Source: Dinoroseobacter sp.
GTDB lineage: Bacteria; Pseudomonadota; Alphaproteobacteria; Rhodobacterales; Rhodobacteraceae
DNA length: 64,000 bases
Assembly: GCA_030066795.1 (NCBI GenBank)
Contig: JASJAW010000043.1
Span: 25,953-89,952, forward strand
Direction: 5' to 3'
Shown here: positions 52,497 through 60,411 of the stretch, in pieces
Layout: each line of letters opens with the position of its first letter
Position numbering within the stretch: position 1 is the first letter of the stretch
Notes under the pieces: generated by a model
Seen by the model: only the letters and a program-made list of their open reading frames with translations
Database searches by the model: none
What the model was told of the DNA's origin: nothing
Program-made: the position numbers and the translations under genes

Positions 52497-53540
52497 ATGC
52501 AGAAGAAACGTTTTTTGGTTACCGGTGGCGCCGGGTTTATGGGGATCAACTTGGTGCGCTACCTTTTGGAACGTGGGCATGAGGTGAGAAGCTATGACAT
52601 AGCCGCGTTCGATTATCCTGAGGCCGATAAAGTATCGATACTTCAGGCTGATATTCGCGATCGCTCTGCGCATGACTCCGCTTTTGAGGGAGTCGATTTC
52701 GTAGTTCACTGCGCGGCAGCGCTCCCTCTGGCGGACCCCGCGGAAATCCATTCGACCAATGTGGACGGCACCCGTATCATGCTGGAGGCCGCGCGCGACC
52801 GCGGGACCGAGCGTTTCATCCATATATCCTCGACTGCTGTCTACGGCATTCCCGACCATCACCCGTTGGTCGAGGATGATCCGATGGTGGGCGTCGGACC
52901 CTATGGAGCGTCGAAAGTCGCCGCCGAAGAGGTCTGCAAGGAGTTTCGGGATGCCGGTATGCTTCTGCCGGTTTTACGCCCCAAGAGTTTTGTTGGTCCC
53001 GAACGCCTCGGCGCATTTGAACTGCTTTACGATTTCGCATCCGGGGGGCACAACTTCCCGGTTCTGGGCTCTGGCGACAACCTATACCAGTTGCTCGACG
53101 TCGATGATCTTAATCACGCGGTTGAAAACTGTGCGCTTGGCGACGCGGAAATGGTCAACGACACTTTCAATATCGGCGCGGAAGATTTCGGCTCCCTTCG
53201 TCAGAGTTTTCAGGCTGTTCTTGACCGGGCCGGTTTTGGCAAACGCGTTGTGGGCTTTCCGGCAACCCCTGCGATCTGGACCTTAAGGGCGTTGGAGGCT
53301 GTGCACCTGTCGCCTCTCTACAAGTGGATCTACGAAACCGCCAGCAAGGACAGTTTCGTCAGCATCGATCGTGCAAAGTCGCGTCTGGGCTACAAGCCCG
53401 TGCACTCCAATGCGGACGCCTTAATCCGAAACTACGATTGGTATCTCGCGAACCGAGGCCGGATCGCCGTCGAGGCCGGCGTCACCCATCGCGTTCCCTG
53501 GAAGAAGGGCGCGCTCAGGGTTGTGCGCTGGGTAATGTAG
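52497..53540 (+). CDS. NAD-dependent epimerase/dehydratase (extended SDR)
   Basis: Extended SDR of 347 aa with the cofactor loop VTGGAGFMGINLVRYL (about residues 8-23), an HCAAALP segment and the catalytic YGASKVAAEEV (Tyr-x3-Lys, about 136-146), preceded by SSTAVYG. It acts on nucleotide-activated or lipid-linked sugars; the product is not predictable. I use the ATG at 52497 directly before MQKKRFLVTGG; longer frames would extend into the divergent promoter region. A GTG-started gene for an exported protein follows after 22 bp. Confidence 0.88.
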   Translation: MQKKRFLVTGGAGFMGINLVRYLLERGHEVRSYDIAAFDYPEADKVSILQADIRDRSAHDSAFEGVDFVVHCAAALPLADPAEIHSTNVDGTRIMLEAARDRGTERFIHISSTAVYGIPDHHPLVEDDPMVGVGPYGASKVAAEEVCKEFRDAGMLLPVLRPKSFVGPERLGAFELLYDFASGGHNFPVLGSGDNLYQLLDVDDLNHAVENCALGDAEMVNDTFNIGAEDFGSLRQSFQAVLDRAGFGKRVVGFPATPAIWTLRALEAVHLSPLYKWIYETASKDSFVSIDRAKSRLGYKPVHSNADALIRNYDWYLANRGRIAVEAGVTHRVPWKKGALRVVRWVM

Positions 53541-53562
53541 CCGTCGCGCGGAGGACGACAGA

Positions 53563-55311
53563 GTGACGAACTCAAAACAACTGATTGCCGGTCTGACCAC
53601 TGCGTTTTGCATGACCGTCCAATCGGTCTACGCCCAGAGCGCTGACGTGCTGGCCGAACAATGGGCCGGCTACGAGGCCGTAGCCCCCAAGAATATTCTG
53701 GATCTGCAACCGTTCCGAACAACACAGAGAGTGACCGATGAAAGAACGGGGCTGGAAGTTACGCTTGTCTCGCTCAATCCGGCCACCAGAGCTTGGTATC
53801 TCTTGCAGCTTCGAAGCGCTCCAGACGCGCCTCTGGCCACGTATCATCTCGAGGTCGCGGATCCCGGCGGTAAGGAACTCACCCTGCAACAAGCAGGCCC
53901 CGTTGCTTTGGAGATCAAGACCGTCGAAGGGCGCAGTTCATGCGTTCCCTGGAACTCCGACGCGCATGAATTGACCGAAGCGAGTAAAAGCGGGCTTGCC
54001 TATGCCCCGATCTGCGATGGCGTGCTGTTCCTGCGCAACCGTGTTTCCGGTTCCCGAACCAATATCGAAGCGACCACGGATTTCTTACGTGAGAATATCT
54101 GGGGCGGCGAAAGCATTGTCCGCTTTGTACGTGATAATTTCTTCAAGGACTCGGAGCTGGAAACGAGCCAGATGCTCGCGCCCGCTGGCGCGAGCGGCTC
54201 CAAAGCGGGTCCTGCTCCGATGAAAGGACGCGTTGCCCCAGAGGAACAGCCAGAAATCTCTACATTGCTCGATATCGCGCTTGAAGGGCGGAATGACAGC
54301 CGGATGGTGATAGGGCAATGGTACCCTGTTTCAGGGCTTGAGGGGATCTTCGCCAGCACGTTCCAGCCCCGTGCGATCAGTGATGCTGTTTTCCAGATCC
54401 CTGGCGCCAACCGGCTGGATGGGATCGAGGCCAAAGCGACTGGCTACATGATCGCCTTTGATCTTGGTCTCTATGGTTTGGGATATGCAGTCGGGACGGA
54501 CCATCCTGACTTGGGTTGGTCGCCCAGACCGCCTGCCTCAATCCGCCCGCGCGGGCTCCCCGGACCAGACGGGATCGACACGCCAATGCCGCTTGTGCCT
54601 CTTGGGATGGTCAATCCGGTTATCGCAGACCGTGCTGTTGCGACGTTCACGGCCGGGTTTAAGCGGCAGCACGGCGCCTTCAAGTTCGGAGACATGGCGG
54701 GGTTCAACCTTGGGCATCACTACGGGTTTATCGAAAAAGGGGTGATCTTCAGTAAGCTTCAGCCGAACCTCTCGACACTGTACGGGCTGACCGACGGCAC
54801 GATTGCGATGAAGACCTGGGAAGAAGCGGACAACGCGCTTCTGCCACAGATTGCCTTTGCGCGGCAAAATGGTGTGCCCTTGGTGACGACGGACCCGGAA
54901 AGTGGCGCTGCCGTACCCGGAGATCGCGTGACGCGCTGGGGGCCAGGCAACTGGTCCGGGTCTGCCGAAGCCGAATTGCGCACGCTGCGGGCCGGCGCGT
55001 GCATGACCTCCGCCGATGGCCGAGATTATCTGCTCTACGGGTATTTCTCCACGGCCACACCGTCTGCAATGGCGCGCACGTTTCTGGCCTATGATTGCGA
55101 GTACGCGATGCTTTTGGACATGAATGCGCTCGAGCACACGTATCTTGCACTGTATGTGCAGAAGGCCGAACAGGTGCACGTGGCGCATCTGGTGCCGGGC
55201 ATGGCGCTGATCGAGAAAAAGGCCAAGGACGGCACGATCCTGCCGCGTTTCATCGGATTTGCAGACAACCGCGATCTTTTCTACCTGACCCGAAAGGAGG
55301 CCCGCCCATGA
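53563..55311 (+). CDS. exported protein of unknown function, 582 aa
   Basis: The protein begins with a signal peptide (about residues 1-25, VYAQS). The mature part is long, with an N-terminal beta-rich region (about 45-140) and a C-terminal half that recalls the phosphodiester glycosidase (NAGPA/DUF2233) fold: GFNLGHHYGFIEKG, LRAGACMTSADGRDYLLYGYF and DCEYAMLLDMNALEHTYLAL, a place where NAGPA proteins have D-x-x-N-L-D-G-G. That likeness is weak and by eye. The start is GTG with GGAGG upstream. The stop overlaps the next gene (ATGA), which encodes a SUMF1-fold protein, so the two should be coupled. Confidence 0.75.
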   Translation: MTNSKQLIAGLTTAFCMTVQSVYAQSADVLAEQWAGYEAVAPKNILDLQPFRTTQRVTDERTGLEVTLVSLNPATRAWYLLQLRSAPDAPLATYHLEVADPGGKELTLQQAGPVALEIKTVEGRSSCVPWNSDAHELTEASKSGLAYAPICDGVLFLRNRVSGSRTNIEATTDFLRENIWGGESIVRFVRDNFFKDSELETSQMLAPAGASGSKAGPAPMKGRVAPEEQPEISTLLDIALEGRNDSRMVIGQWYPVSGLEGIFASTFQPRAISDAVFQIPGANRLDGIEAKATGYMIAFDLGLYGLGYAVGTDHPDLGWSPRPPASIRPRGLPGPDGIDTPMPLVPLGMVNPVIADRAVATFTAGFKRQHGAFKFGDMAGFNLGHHYGFIEKGVIFSKLQPNLSTLYGLTDGTIAMKTWEEADNALLPQIAFARQNGVPLVTTDPESGAAVPGDRVTRWGPGNWSGSAEAELRTLRAGACMTSADGRDYLLYGYFSTATPSAMARTFLAYDCEYAMLLDMNALEHTYLALYVQKAEQVHVAHLVPGMALIEKKAKDGTILPRFIGFADNRDLFYLTRKEARP

Positions 55312-56291
55312 CGCTCTGCCGTCGCTTCCTTCTACTGACCGTGTTGCTCATACTGCCGTTTGCCGGTGCGGCTCAGACGAGCTTGCAGCAGGCCAATTCC
55401 ATTTTGTTTGATCAGATCGGCAAGGTTCACAAGTTGAGCCCGGCAGAGATGCGGCGCCTGCAGGAAATCTTTGCCAAGTCGGGCTTCATGGGACAAGGCA
55501 ATCCCGCAATCAGTCGTCACCCGATGACCCCGCAGCAATGCGCGGCCCGTATTCCTGGCGGGCCCTCGAGTTACAACAATGCCCGCAACACTCGCATCTG
55601 TGGCGACAGGTACATGGCACCCCTCTACGATCCGCGCACAGAAGCGCCGCGCGAAGCCAAGGCTTGTATCGATATGTTCGAGTTCCCCAATATTCCCTGC
55701 ACCTATCCAGTCGTCTGGACCAAGGCAAAAGAAGCCGCTGAGGTCTGCGCGGCCGTAGGCAAGCGGCTTTGTGATGCCCATGAATGGGAGGGTGCCTGTG
55801 CCGGGGCGCTGGAACCACCGGATTACTTTTTCGGGCTCGGTTCGGTGTCGGCAATGCGTGGCGCGCACAACCGCAAATACGAACCCGCCAAGAACTGGGC
55901 GTACGGTCCCAACTTCCAGCGTGGGATTTGCGCCCAGAACAGTGAAAAAAGCGCCAGTTGCGGCGGTGGCGGGTACAATAGTTGCGGATCCAATACCTAC
56001 CCCACGGGCGCATTTCCTAACTGCCGTAGTGCACTGGGCGTCTACGATCAGCATGGGAATGCCGCTGAACACATGAACTTACCGATGGCGCCTGAGCAGA
56101 TGGCGAGCCGCGGTAGCACAAGTTTAGGCGTTACCGAAATGAAGGGCAGCTGGTTTATCTGGGACAAGTATCGCGCCCATCCCGATTGGTGTCGCTGGCG
56201 TGCACCCTATTGGCACGGCTCTCGGGTCATGAGCACGGGAAGTCACGAGAATTACCACCTCGGCTTCCGGTGCTGCAAGTCAATCGACTGA
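55308..56291 (+). CDS. exported SUMF1/FGE-sulfatase-domain protein
   Basis: The 327-aa protein has a signal peptide (residues 1-22) and a C-terminal SUMF1 domain (about residues 115-327): KRLCDAHEWEGACAG corresponds to the KRLPTEAEWE block of formylglycine-generating enzymes, LGVYDQHGNAAEHM to GLYDMxGNVWEW, and LGFRCCKS to the closing GFR. At least nine cysteines suggest disulfides. No sulfatase is present in the window, so a carbohydrate-binding or other non-FGE use of the fold is likely. A strong AAAGGAGG lies ahead of the ATG, which overlaps the preceding stop codon. Confidence 0.85.
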   Translation: MTLCRRFLLLTVLLILPFAGAAQTSLQQANSILFDQIGKVHKLSPAEMRRLQEIFAKSGFMGQGNPAISRHPMTPQQCAARIPGGPSSYNNARNTRICGDRYMAPLYDPRTEAPREAKACIDMFEFPNIPCTYPVVWTKAKEAAEVCAAVGKRLCDAHEWEGACAGALEPPDYFFGLGSVSAMRGAHNRKYEPAKNWAYGPNFQRGICAQNSEKSASCGGGGYNSCGSNTYPTGAFPNCRSALGVYDQHGNAAEHMNLPMAPEQMASRGSTSLGVTEMKGSWFIWDKYRAHPDWCRWRAPYWHGSRVMSTGSHENYHLGFRCCKSID

Positions 56292-56299
56292 TGAAGGGC

Positions 56300-57184
56300 T
56301 CAGAACTGAGCGGCCAGCAGACGCTCGGGATCCGCAATCGGTCCCTCGCTGCTGATCACATGCGCGACTGACGGGTCCTCAATGATTGTCGCGAGATCGC
56401 GCCGCTCGCCGTTGACGAAAGCCGTTCGACTCACGAGCCGCACGCCATGGCTGTAATCGGCATACGCGGCACCGTGCACAGTGCTGAGCGGTTGAATGGG
56501 TTTCCCATTTGGTTGATGCCAGCCATAGATTGCTACGCGACCCGGCTTGGTCCGCAGACGTTTGGTCAGCACGATGTCTTTCTTCTGGCCTGCAGTCAGT
56601 TCGGCCAAGCTGCTACCCTTCTGCGCGCGTTGCGCATCCAAGGTCCGGTCGTGCTCCACCAAATAGGCGGTGGTCACCATCTGGGCTGTCGGCTTCATCG
56701 GTCTGGGAGGCAGCCGCAGATCGGCCTGACCATAAATACCGTCCACAATTTTCGGTGTCGGCAAAAGGAAGCCGGTTTCAACTGCGATCTGCGCGGCGGC
56801 TGCGAGTCCCATTGGAACCCGAACGAAATCGCGGTCATTCCCAACGGCCAGGTACTCCGGGGTCACGCAAACCGTGACGTTTAGGTGCTCACCGCCCGCG
56901 CTTTTTCCGGAGAAACTCACCGGCGTCAGCTGCCGCAGAAAATCGGGAACGTTCCCTGAAAGGACCTGTCCTACGACCGCTGCGTCTCGCTCGGTGCCGT
57001 TCACGCCTTGCAGTTTTGTCATCACTTCGCTGCCCGGCAGCGCCTTCGCGATACGATCTGGCAGCCCGGAACTGAAGGACTGCGGGCATTTTGCTGCTGC
57101 GTCCGCTTTGCCTGCAGCCAAACCCATTCCACCAAAAATGAGAAACGCGCCCAGAAGGCGCGCAGGTGTTTTGGCGCTTGCCAT
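56300..57184 (-). CDS. exported protein of unknown function, 294 aa
   Basis: A signal peptide (about residues 1-30, with GKADAAA) leads a soluble periplasmic protein rich in beta strands. Near the C-terminus lies VHGAAYADYSHGVRLVS (about residues 237-253); the paired histidines could mark an active or metal site. I do not recognise the family. It is convergent with the SUMF1-fold gene across 8 bp, and its promoter lies on the island's right side next to the decayed tRNA. Confidence 0.7.
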   Translation of the reverse strand: MASAKTPARLLGAFLIFGGMGLAAGKADAAAKCPQSFSSGLPDRIAKALPGSEVMTKLQGVNGTERDAAVVGQVLSGNVPDFLRQLTPVSFSGKSAGGEHLNVTVCVTPEYLAVGNDRDFVRVPMGLAAAAQIAVETGFLLPTPKIVDGIYGQADLRLPPRPMKPTAQMVTTAYLVEHDRTLDAQRAQKGSSLAELTAGQKKDIVLTKRLRTKPGRVAIYGWHQPNGKPIQPLSTVHGAAYADYSHGVRLVSRTAFVNGERRDLATIIEDPSVAHVISSEGPIADPERLLAAQF

Positions 57185-57491
57185 GGCCTACCTCGTTCCG
57201 TTTTCCTTTGGGCGAGCAATGTCCGGTTCCTGAGCGTCAATTCAAGCCATAGGGTTTCGCATGGGCGGGAAGCTGCCGGTTTTGGGGGTGCGAAGTGGGG
57301 TTTTGGCGTTCCTGCACGGCTGGCTCCCTTCGAAAGGCACTGCCGTTTCGTAGCGAACTGACGCGATCTCGGACCATGAGAAAAGCCATTGGTCGCAGCG
57401 CACGCACCAAGAGAGTAGAAGGAGTGCCCGCTCCTGCCTCGTTATCGGTAGATCTGGGAGCAATTTATTATGAAATCGTGTCCTTTTGTTA
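57185..57491. other. 307-bp gap between the 294-aa gene and the decayed tRNA
   Basis: No supported gene. Weak reading frames on both strands lack ribosome-binding sites and known domains. The part nearest the decayed tRNA (around 57462-57482) turns AT-rich (CAATTTATTATG), and could be a leftover tRNA promoter. Confidence 0.4.
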
Positions 57492-57560
57492 GGTGTGGGA
57501 GATCGGCCAGGAGGAGCCCACGAAACATGGTCGCGAAGTCAGGTCTCTCCCACGCCACCA
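57492..57560 (+). pseudogene. decayed CAU tRNA copy with intact 3' end
   Basis: The sequence aligns without gaps to the first 44 positions of the tRNA at 49925 (29/44 identical). Acceptor GGTGTGG still pairs with CCACGCC (one G-T wobble), the GAGC and CACGA stem strands are kept, and CAT sits at the anticodon position (57526-57528). The T arm lacks the 8 nt corresponding to GAGAGTTC, so no T stem can form. The last 18 nt, including CCA, are identical to the functional gene. It should not give a working tRNA. Confidence 0.75.
57543..57560 (+). repeat. right copy of 18-bp direct repeat
   Basis: GTCTCTCCCACGCCACCA, identical to 49984-50001. It is the only part of the decayed tRNA that shows no substitution. 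Confidence 0.8.
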
Positions 57561-57602
57561 CACATCCAGGGCTTTTCGGCCAAGGGCCTCTTGGTCACTG
57601 TA

Positions 57603-57872
57603 CTAGCATCCTGACCCGCTGCACGCCTGAACGCTATCTGCGAGGAGGATCAACGCGACTAAGCCAAGAACAGCAATGATGGCCGCGGCAGTTTCCCCGC
57701 TGTCATCGGAGGGCGCGTATTGGGCCGCGCCTGCGTCAAAGGTGCTATTGCCAGTTGTCGACGAGAAGCCAACGCCTTGGGTGCCGGGATTGCTTTCGAA
57801 TTTAGGCTCCTGTGTGCAGGCGCTGCACGTCAACACAAGCCACACTGCCAGGCATTTACGAAACGGCTTCAT
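57603..57872 (-). CDS. small putative lipoprotein, 89 aa
   Basis: The signal peptide ends in a lipobox, LTCSAC (lipidated Cys at about residue 19). A low-complexity Ser/Thr/Gly middle follows, then a C-terminal hydrophobic segment (about 63-80) and a tail with two cysteines (CSGSGC). An AAGGG sequence lies 7 nt before the ATG. Just outside the proposed island. Product unrecognised. Confidence 0.6.
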   Translation of the reverse strand: MKPFRKCLAVWLVLTCSACTQEPKFESNPGTQGVGFSSTTGNSTFDAGAAQYAPSDDSGETAAAIIAVLGLVALILLADSVQACSGSGC

Positions 57873-58085
57873 TTCGGCCCTTGTATCATGCTTCTAGAAA
57901 TCGGCTGCATTTAAAGGGCAAACCCGCAATTTCACCAAGCCTCCTCAGCCAGTTTGCATCTCTTACCGTTGGGCTGTCTCCGTGAAACTCTAGCCCGAAT
58001 TCTGCTGGCCTGTGGTACGTACAACTGCACTATTGGTTGTTGGTCAGCGCCATTCATTGCCGGGTTGCCCGGATAGGAGGGATAT

Positions 58086-58586
58086 ATGAACAAATCTATT
58101 CTGATAGGCATAGTTGCAGTTTGTGTCATCGGCGGAGTGATCTTCTACACGACCCGGCCGGAGCCGACACCGCAGGAGAGGCTTCAAGACGCGGCAGAAC
58201 AAGCGGGTGATGCTATGCGAGATGCTACTGAAGCTGTTGGAGAAGCTGCCCAGGAAGCATCTGAAGCTGCGCGCGCCGAGATTCAGCGCTCCGCGGAAGA
58301 ACTGGAAGCCAGCCTGACAGAAACGGTTACCAACATGGTGGCAAACGTCGGCGCGGTCTCAGAGGAAACGGCCAATGCAGTAACAGCGCTGATCGAAGAG
58401 TGGCGTGCATCGGGCATCGTTACACCGGAAGGCATCGATCACGATGCCGCGGTGGCCGCGGTCGAGGCATCGGATCTCGACGTCTCGATCAAAGAGCGGT
58501 TCGTCTCGCTGCTGGAAGACTTGGGCGAAGCTCCGGATGTTGCACTGGCGAAACTGCAAGAGCTTGAAGCGGCACTTGCCCAGTAA
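58086..58586 (+). CDS. membrane-anchored helical (coiled-coil) protein, 166 aa
   Basis: A single N-terminal transmembrane segment (about residues 4-22) is followed by about 140 residues rich in Ala and Glu with heptad-like spacing (DAAEQAGDAMRDATEAVGEA and on), like apolipoprotein or late-embryogenesis-type helices. GGAGG lies 3-4 nt upstream of ATATATG. It lies 86 bp upstream of the MscS-type gene. The function is unknown; an envelope-stress or scaffold role is only a guess. Confidence 0.75.
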   Translation: MNKSILIGIVAVCVIGGVIFYTTRPEPTPQERLQDAAEQAGDAMRDATEAVGEAAQEASEAARAEIQRSAEELEASLTETVTNMVANVGAVSEETANAVTALIEEWRASGIVTPEGIDHDAAVAAVEASDLDVSIKERFVSLLEDLGEAPDVALAKLQELEAALAQ

Positions 58587-58672
58587 ATCCTTGATTTGAA
58601 GCCTGTTTCGGTTTTCTGTTTTGAGACAGACTAGAACACCGGTCCGCCGGCGTCTGGCTGGGGGGACAGAAG

Positions 58673-60343
58673 ATGCTTGGAGTTTTTGTGCAACGTACTT
58701 TGGTTCGGTTGCTAGTTTTTGGTTTTTTTCTTGGCATCTGCCTGCTGTGTCCAGCGTCCTTAGTGCAAGCGCAGGAAAGCGATGAGGTTGCACCGCCTGT
58801 CGAGGCGCCGGAGTCACAGCCTGCCATCACTGCACCAGTGGTTATTGATGGCGAGGAACTTTTTGGAGTTCGTGGCTTTAGCTCGCTACCAGCGGATGAA
58901 CGTGCCGAAAACGTGCGACAGCGTTTAATCGCGGTCGCTGACTCGAGTGCCGAGCTGATTGTCGTCGATGTTGAGCCGAGCGAATTCGGGCTCGCCGTCG
59001 TCGCCAATGGCCGGATGATCACGATCACCACAGAAGCAGATGCCGAGCTTGAGCAAACCGATCTCGAACTCCTTGCAGCATTGCATGCTGAGGCGATCGA
59101 GGGCGCAATTATCGCATATCGCCAGAGCCGGACAGAAGAAGCGCGTGTGCAAGGTGCTTTCGAAGCTGCCGGGTGGACAGGCGTTTTTCTTTTAATCACG
59201 CTCCTTTTTGTGCGGCGTCGCAAGCGCGTTTCCAAATTCGTGGAAGCATCCATAGTCAAGCGATTTACCGGGGTAGAGCAAGCGACCAAGTCACTTGTCC
59301 GCGGTCAGGCTGTTGGTCGTCTTGCCGGGTTCGGTGCAAACCTGCTGATGTGGATCATCTTCTTGTTTGCGTTCTACTATTACTTGTCTTTTGTGCTGCT
59401 GGCTTTCTCAGAGACACGCCCAATTGCGCAGCTTTTGCTGACCTACGTCTCGCAACCACTGATTGATGTTCTTGTAGGCTTCGCGTCATACGTTCCGCAA
59501 ATCATCACGCTTGTTATCATCGCATTTGTCACGCGTTACCTGATCCGCGCGCTCAGGTTATTCATGGACAATCTTGAGGCCGGAAGTTTTGAATGGCAGG
59601 GCTTCGAGCCGCACTGGATTGCGCCTACCTTCAACATCCTGCGCGCTGTGATCATTCTGCTTGCGATCGTTTTTGCCTATCCGCATATCCCCGGCTCGGA
59701 CAGCCGCGCCTTTCAGGGATTGACGATCCTCGCGGGGGTCATGGTGTCGCTGGGTTCAAACACGGTCGTCAGCAATTTAATGGCTGGCATATTCGTGATT
59801 TACCGCCGTAGCGCCAATGTCGGGGACAGAATAAAGATCGGTGACCAAGTTGGGGATGTGGTCGAAATCCGGTTGATGGAAACTCTGCTCAGGTCCGTTA
59901 AGAACGAGATGATCAGCATTCCCAATGCGCAGCTTCTGAACTCCGAAGTTGTCAACTATTCGCGCACAATTGACGGGCGGGGGCTGGTCGTTCATACGAC
60001 CGTGGGTATCGGCTACGAGGAGCCGACCGAGAAAATCGAGGCGATGCTTATAGAAGCTGCGCGTCGAACCGACAGGCTCAAAGATTCGCCCGCACCCTTC
60101 GTTTTGTGGAAGGCGCTGGGTGATTACGCGATAATCTACGAGATCAATGCCTTCACCACGCGAGGCATGCGCCTGCCGCTAATCCTGTCGGATCTGCATC
60201 GAAATATCGTGGGCGTTTTCAACGAAAACGGGGTCCAGATTATGACTCCGTCCTATATGGCGGATCCGCAGGAGCCAAAAATCCCACTAGAGACTTGGGA
60301 TGGGACCCTGGCTGCCGAAAGCGCTGGCAAAGCCGCGGAATAG
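58673..60343 (+). CDS. MscS-family mechanosensitive channel
   Basis: The 556-aa protein has a signal peptide, a periplasmic N-terminal domain (about residues 30-160), several transmembrane helices and the MscS core (about 325-540): the pore-helix LTILAGVMVSLGSNTVVSNLMAG and the following beta domain with GDRIKIGDQVGDVVEI (about 383-398) and IPNAQLLNSEVVNYS. It should open on membrane tension. It is longer than MscS (286 aa), resembling the YbiO/YnaI-type group. rpoN follows after 68 bp. Confidence 0.9.
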   Translation: MLGVFVQRTLVRLLVFGFFLGICLLCPASLVQAQESDEVAPPVEAPESQPAITAPVVIDGEELFGVRGFSSLPADERAENVRQRLIAVADSSAELIVVDVEPSEFGLAVVANGRMITITTEADAELEQTDLELLAALHAEAIEGAIIAYRQSRTEEARVQGAFEAAGWTGVFLLITLLFVRRRKRVSKFVEASIVKRFTGVEQATKSLVRGQAVGRLAGFGANLLMWIIFLFAFYYYLSFVLLAFSETRPIAQLLLTYVSQPLIDVLVGFASYVPQIITLVIIAFVTRYLIRALRLFMDNLEAGSFEWQGFEPHWIAPTFNILRAVIILLAIVFAYPHIPGSDSRAFQGLTILAGVMVSLGSNTVVSNLMAGIFVIYRRSANVGDRIKIGDQVGDVVEIRLMETLLRSVKNEMISIPNAQLLNSEVVNYSRTIDGRGLVVHTTVGIGYEEPTEKIEAMLIEAARRTDRLKDSPAPFVLWKALGDYAIIYEINAFTTRGMRLPLILSDLHRNIVGVFNENGVQIMTPSYMADPQEPKIPLETWDGTLAAESAGKAAE

Positions 60344-60411
60344 GGCACAATCACGGGTTTGGCATAATTCTTGCTTGTATGCGCCTCGCTAGGTGGTGTT
60401 AGGCTCCGGAC

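Larger units (their letters stand above)
49984..57560. mobile_element. putative tRNA-associated genomic island (surface-modification genes)
   Basis: The 18 bp GTCTCTCCCACGCCACCA at the 3' end of the tRNA (49984-50001) recur exactly at 57543-57560 in the same orientation. That is the pattern left by tyrosine-recombinase integration into a tRNA 3' end. The interval carries six surface-type genes and no housekeeping gene. Against a simple island: no integrase or excisionase is visible, and the right-hand copy is a decayed full-length tRNA, so a tandem tRNA duplication interrupted by insertion is an equal possibility. Confidence 0.45.

Noticed and set aside
50002..57491. Integrase or excisionase gene or fragment in the island
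   Set aside because: None of the reading frames shows tyrosine- or serine-recombinase motifs. Mobility is therefore inferred only from the tRNA repeats.
57295..57492. 65-codon plus-strand frame next to the decayed tRNA
   Set aside because: No ribosome-binding site, runs into the tRNA-like sequence, and its composition is not protein-like.
57492..57560. Second functional tRNA gene
   Set aside because: The 5' strand of the T stem is deleted and the anticodon and D arms carry mismatches, so it cannot fold into a normal tRNA.
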